The notes beneath the pieces were generated by a model. That model saw only the letters and a list, made by a program, of their open reading frames with translations. It did not search any database and was not told the DNA's origin. From Ramlibacter tataouinensis (GTDB lineage: Bacteria; Pseudomonadota; Gammaproteobacteria; Burkholderiales; Burkholderiaceae_C): DNA of 30,397 nt. Location of the stretch: contig DIZF01000047.1 of assembly GCA_002427815.1 (NCBI GenBank), forward strand, positions 1 through 30,397. Reading direction: 5' to 3'. Positions 26,926-30,397 of this stretch are shown here, one piece after another. Each line of letters begins with the position of its first letter. Position 1 is the stretch's first letter. Both the position numbers and the translations under genes were made by a program.

Positions 26926-27161
26926 GTGGAGAGGCGAGCTGCGGTGTTAACGCAGCACTGAAGCGTACACGGCTGACCTCATCCGAGCCTTGCGATACTG
27001 CGTCGCATGGCACATCGGCGAATGGAAGAAGAGGCTAACTTTCATCATCGGGTTAACCCGCTCTTTGTTTGCAAGCCTGTGTAGCCAAACTGGTACGACG
27101 ACTGACAACAAATGGCAAGCCCCGCTGCCGGGCCACAGCAGGCAATCACACCGAGGACACG
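26926..27161. promoter_or_regulatory. Control region upstream of the uronate operon
   Basis: This 236-bp gap contains no gene. GCTGCG (26938-26943) and CGCAGC (26951-26956) form a hairpin soon after the lysR stop, without a T-tract. A perfect 12-bp palindrome CGGGTTAACCCG lies at 27049-27060. Further on, AACTGGTACGACG at about 27088-27100 partly resembles the TTGGTATACCAA-type sites of GntR uronate regulators, with only one half convincing. The promoter of udh-dctPQM should lie here. Confidence 0.45.
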
Positions 27162-27980
27162 ATGGACACTGCCTCTTCCCGGCTTTCCCTTGGCCGGCTG
27201 TTGCTGACCGGCGCCGCCGGAGACCTGGGCCGCGTCCTGCGCGCCAGGCTGGCGCCACGCTGCACCCTGCTGCGCGTGAGCGACGTGGCGACCATGGAAA
27301 GCGCCGCGAGCGGAGAAGAAGTGATCCAGGCCGCGCTGGAAGATCGCGCCGCCGTCCATGCGCTGCTGCAGGGCATCGATGCCGTGGTGCACCTGGGCGG
27401 CATCTCCACCGAACATCCGTTCGACGCCATCCTGCAGGCCAACATCGTCGGCACCTACAACCTGTACGAGGCCGCGCGCCAGCACGGCGTCAAGCGCATC
27501 GTGTTCGCCAGTTCCAACCACGTGACGGGCTTCTACCGCCAGGACGAGGTCATCGACGCGACCCTGCCGGCGCGGCCCGACAGCTATTACGGGCTGTCGA
27601 AGGCCTTCGGCGAGAACCTGTCGCGCTTCTATTTCGACCGCTACGGCATCGAGACCGTGTGCCTGCGCATCGGTTCCTCGTTCCCCGAGCCGAAGGACCG
27701 CCGCATGCTCGCCACGTGGCTCAGCTACGACGACCTCGAGCGCCTCGTCGTCGCCGCGCTCACCGCGCCGGTGGCGGGCCACAGCATCGTCTACGGCATG
27801 TCCGACAACACCAGCACCTGGTGGGACAACACGCCGGCGCGCCACATCGGCTTTCGGCCGCAGGACAGCTCCGAGCCGTATCGCGCGGCGGTCGAGGCGC
27901 GCCAGCCGACGCTTGACCCGCAGGACCCGGCAGTGAAGTACCAGGGCGGCGCCTTCGTGCGCATGGGCCCCTTCGAATGA
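27162..27980 (+). CDS. udh: Uronate dehydrogenase (NAD-dependent)
   Basis: This 272-residue short-chain/epimerase-fold enzyme has the NAD loop TGAAGDLG (16-23) and the catalytic pair Tyr143/Lys147 in SYYGLSKAFGEN. The stretches HLGGISTEHPFDAI and ASSNHVTGFY are typical of uronate dehydrogenases, which oxidise D-galacturonate or D-glucuronate to the aldaric lactone. The length fits. GAGGA precedes the ATG. The TRAP transporter genes start 35 bases later, matching known uronate-oxidation loci, so import and first oxidation appear linked. Which uronate is preferred, and where the later enzymes are, cannot be seen here. Confidence 0.85.
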   Translation: MDTASSRLSLGRLLLTGAAGDLGRVLRARLAPRCTLLRVSDVATMESAASGEEVIQAALEDRAAVHALLQGIDAVVHLGGISTEHPFDAILQANIVGTYNLYEAARQHGVKRIVFASSNHVTGFYRQDEVIDATLPARPDSYYGLSKAFGENLSRFYFDRYGIETVCLRIGSSFPEPKDRRMLATWLSYDDLERLVVAALTAPVAGHSIVYGMSDNTSTWWDNTPARHIGFRPQDSSEPYRAAVEARQPTLDPQDPAVKYQGGAFVRMGPFE

Positions 27981-28015
27981 TTTCTCACCATCACAAAGCA
28001 GACAGGAGCTTTCCC

Positions 28016-28984
28016 ATGACTTTCCGCACAACCTTCCTCGCCGCCGTGATCGGCATGGCCGCGGCGATCAGCGCCCACGCGCAGACGATGAAAGCCGCCG
28101 ACGTGCACCCGCCGGGCTATCCGACAGTCGTGGCCGTCGAGAACATGGGCAAGAAGCTGGAGGCCGCTACCAACGGCCGCATCAAGTTCCAGATGTTTCC
28201 CAACAGCGTGCTCGGCGGCGAGAAGGAGATGATCGAGCAGACCCAGGTCGGCGCGATCCAGGTGCTGCGCACCTCGCTCGGCCCGATCGGTCCCGTGGTG
28301 CCCGAGGTGAACGTCTTCAACATGCCGTTCGTGTTCCGCGACATCCCGCACATGCGCGCGGTGATCGACGGCCCGATCGGGCAGGAACTGCTGGACAAGA
28401 TCACCGCCTCGCCGGCCAAGCTGGTCGGGCTGGCCTGGATGGACGGCGGCTCGCGCAGCCTCTACACCAAGAAGCCGGTGCGCAAGCCCGAGGACCTGAA
28501 GGGCCAGAAGATCCGCATGATGGGCAACCCGGTGTTCGTCGACACCATGAACGCCATGGGCGGCAACGGCATCGCCATGGGCTTCGGCGAGGTGTTCAGC
28601 GCGCTGCAGACCGGCGTGCTCGACGGCGCCGAGAACAACCCGCCCAGCTTCTACACCACCAACCACTTCAAGGCCGGCGCCAAGTACTACACGCAGACCA
28701 ACCATCTGATCATCCCCGAGATCCTGGTGATGTCGAAGGTGACCTGGGACAAGCTGCCTGCGGCCGATCAGGCGCTGGTGAAGAAGACCGCGCGCGAGGC
28801 CCAGATGGAACAGCGCGTGCTGTGGGACAAGGCGGTGGCCGACTACACGGTCAAGCTGAAGGCCGAAGGCGTTGAATTCATCAACATCGACAACAAGCCC
28901 TTCTTCGACGCGACGGCGCCAGTGCGGGCGAAGTACGGCGCGCAGTACGCCGACCTGATGAAGCGCATCGAGGCCGTGAAGTGA
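28016..28984 (+). CDS. dctP: TRAP transporter solute-binding protein DctP
   Basis: This 322-residue periplasmic receptor of a TRAP transporter has a signal peptide (1-22, ending ISAHA). The carboxylate-binding arginine is expected at Arg167 in LKGQKIRMMGNP, the family signature. It is followed by GFGEVFSALQTGVLDGAENN, which is also diagnostic. Given the uronate dehydrogenase next door, a hexuronate is the likeliest ligand, though other sugar acids are possible. AGGAG lies nine bases before the ATG. The stop overlaps the GTG start of dctQ (GTGA). Confidence 0.93.
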   Translation: MTFRTTFLAAVIGMAAAISAHAQTMKAADVHPPGYPTVVAVENMGKKLEAATNGRIKFQMFPNSVLGGEKEMIEQTQVGAIQVLRTSLGPIGPVVPEVNVFNMPFVFRDIPHMRAVIDGPIGQELLDKITASPAKLVGLAWMDGGSRSLYTKKPVRKPEDLKGQKIRMMGNPVFVDTMNAMGGNGIAMGFGEVFSALQTGVLDGAENNPPSFYTTNHFKAGAKYYTQTNHLIIPEILVMSKVTWDKLPAADQALVKKTAREAQMEQRVLWDKAVADYTVKLKAEGVEFINIDNKPFFDATAPVRAKYGAQYADLMKRIEAVK

Positions 28985-29505
28985 CGGGCGGGGGCGACGG
29001 GCATCGCTTCGCCCGCCCCCTGGACGGGCTGTACCTGGCCTGCATCTGGACGGCGGGCATCGCGATCGCGCTGATGTCGGTGATCATCCCGGCGGGCGTG
29101 GTGATGCGGTACGTGTTCGGCTTCGGCGCGCAATGGCCGGAGCCGATCGCGATCCTGCTGATGGTGGTGTTCACCTTCATCGGCGCCGCCGCCGCCTACC
29201 GCGCGGGCGGCCACATCGCCGTCACCATGATCACCGACGCGCTGCCGGCGCCGGCGCGGTGGGTTGCCTCGCGCCTGGTCGACGCCTTCATGGCGGTCAT
29301 CTGCGCGTTCGTGCTCTGGTACGGCGCGCAGCTGTGCGCCGTAACCATGGGCCAGACCATCAGCGAGCTGCCGTGGCTGCCGGTGGGCGTGACGTACCTG
29401 CCGATCCCGATCGGCGCGGCGGCGACGCTGTTGTTCGTGCTGGAGCGCATCGCATACGGCGCGCAGACCGGGCGCGCGGTGGTGCGCCTCGGCGAAATCG
29501 AATAG
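28981..29505 (+). CDS. dctQ: TRAP transporter small permease DctQ
   Basis: This 174-residue inner-membrane protein has four predicted helices, at about 15-38, 50-72, 93-113 and 135-155, the standard DctQ topology. The family motif around the second helix (WPEPIAILLMVVFTFIGAAA, then YRAGGHIAV) is clear. The start is a GTG at 28981 overlapping the dctP stop, so translation is coupled. It pairs with the large permease to move the solute with sodium or protons. Confidence 0.9.
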   Translation: MTGGGDGHRFARPLDGLYLACIWTAGIAIALMSVIIPAGVVMRYVFGFGAQWPEPIAILLMVVFTFIGAAAAYRAGGHIAVTMITDALPAPARWVASRLVDAFMAVICAFVLWYGAQLCAVTMGQTISELPWLPVGVTYLPIPIGAAATLLFVLERIAYGAQTGRAVVRLGEIE

Positions 29506-29516
29506 GGACAAGCAGC

Positions 29517-30397
29517 ATGGATACGCTGGTGCTGCTCGGCAGTTTCTTCGTGATCATGATGATCGGCGTGCCGATCGCGTACTCGCTGGGCCTGGCCGCG
29601 CTGATCGGCGCCTGGTGGATCGACGTGCCGCTGGACGCCGTGATGATCCAGCTGGCCAGCGGCGTCAACAAGTTCAGCCTGCTGGCCATCCCGTTCTTCG
29701 TGCTCGCCGGCGCGCTCATGAGCGAAGGCGGGATGTCGCGGCGGCTGGTCGCCTTTGCCGGCGTGCTGGTCGGCTTCATGCGCGGCGGCCTGTCGGTGGT
29801 CAACATCCTGGCCTCCACCTTCTTCGGTGGCATCTCCGGGTCTGCCGTGGCCGACACCGCCAGCATCGGATCGGTGCTGATCCCCGAGATGGAGCGCAAG
29901 GGCTATCCGCGCGACTTCTCCACCGCAGTGACCGTGAGCGGCTCGGTGCAGGCGATCCTGATCCCGCCCAGCCACAACATGGTGATCTACTCGATGGCCG
30001 CCGGCGGCTCCGTGAGTATCGCGGCGCTGTTCATGGCCGGCGTCGTGCCCGGCCTGTTGCTCGGCCTCACGCTGGCCGCCCTGTGCGTGTACACCGCGCG
30101 CCGCGACGGGTATCCACGCGGCGAGGTGGTCCCGCTGCGGCAGGCGCTCAAGCTCGCCGCCGAGGCGCTGTGGGGCCTGGGGACCATGGTCATCATCCTG
30201 GGCGGCATCCTGTCGGGCGTGTTCACCGCCAACGAGAGCGCCTCGATCGCCGTGATCTGGTCGTTCTTCGTCACCATGTTCATCTACCGCGACTACAGGT
30301 GGCGCGACTTGCCCAAGCTGGTGCACCGCACGGTGAAGACGGTGACCATCGTGATGATCCTGATCGGCTTCGCGGCCTGCTTCGGCTACCTGATGAC
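29517..30397 (+). CDS. dctM: TRAP transporter large permease DctM, 3' end outside window
   Basis: The frame from ATG 29517 is open to the last base of the window (293 codons), so the gene is truncated only by the window edge. A full DctM is about 425 residues. The product is very hydrophobic. It shows FFGGISGSAVADTASIGSVL and the SGSVQAILIPPSHNMVIYS region, both typical of the DctM half-transporter repeat. It starts 11 bases after dctQ, with AGGGA before the ATG, completing the udh-dctP-dctQ-dctM operon. Confidence 0.93.
   Translation, partial: MDTLVLLGSFFVIMMIGVPIAYSLGLAALIGAWWIDVPLDAVMIQLASGVNKFSLLAIPFFVLAGALMSEGGMSRRLVAFAGVLVGFMRGGLSVVNILASTFFGGISGSAVADTASIGSVLIPEMERKGYPRDFSTAVTVSGSVQAILIPPSHNMVIYSMAAGGSVSIAALFMAGVVPGLLLGLTLAALCVYTARRDGYPRGEVVPLRQALKLAAEALWGLGTMVIILGGILSGVFTANESASIAVIWSFFVTMFIYRDYRWRDLPKLVHRTVKTVTIVMILIGFAACFGYLM

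Overview
The window is GC-rich DNA whose gene families point to a betaproteobacterium of the order Burkholderiales, probably Comamonadaceae or a neighbouring family. The clues are a tripartite-tricarboxylate (Bug/TctC) solute-binding protein, a six-gene glycogen operon, an RIO-type kinase of the PA4780 kind, and small CsbD and DUF3309 stress proteins. This placement is inferred from family content; no rRNA or tRNA gene is present.

Positions 1 to about 3900 hold short, loosely spaced genes, mostly uncharacterised: a DUF3309 membrane peptide, a secreted protein with three CX10C repeats, a divergent cis-prenyltransferase (UppS-like), a four-helix membrane protein preceded by a tiny cysteine-motif ORF, a 79-residue orphan and a lipoprotein. 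Base composition is visibly less GC-rich here than further right. From 3996 to 6566 there is a probable operon: an alpha/beta hydrolase (non-heme chloroperoxidase type, broken by a one-base frameshift), a di-heme cytochrome c peroxidase lipoprotein and a cupin. Facing it on the minus strand are a frameshifted TerB-like gene and an RIO-family kinase.

Positions 8161 to 19395 are a compact minus-strand glycogen operon in the order glgB-glgX-malQ-glgC-glgA-glgP. Three of its junctions are 4-base ATGA overlaps. Together the enzymes make ADP-glucose, elongate and branch glycogen, then phosphorolyse, debranch and recycle it.

Divergent from it are ylqF (a circularly permuted ribosome-assembly GTPase), a csbD remnant plus an intact csbD, and a secreted protein with three 106-residue beta-gamma-crystallin units followed by a glycine zipper. 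A strong UUCG-loop terminator closes the last of these. Just beyond it lies a 72-bp copy of an internal piece of ylqF, and the convergent alpha-hydroxy-acid dehydrogenase gene takes its stop codon from inside that copy. This looks like a recombination scar.

The right end is catabolic. A minus-strand group (Bug-type binding protein, 3-hydroxyisobutyrate-dehydrogenase-family reductase, FMN alpha-hydroxy-acid dehydrogenase) diverges from its probable LysR regulator. After it a plus-strand operon encodes uronate dehydrogenase and a DctPQM TRAP transporter, with the large permease cut by the window end. The likely job is uptake and oxidation of hexuronates or related sugar acids.

I found no CRISPR array, phage module or complete mobile element, and no clearly new multi-gene system. 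The items most worth a second look are the ylqF scar, the triple crystallin/glycine-zipper protein, the two single-base frameshifts and the small cysteine-motif ORF.
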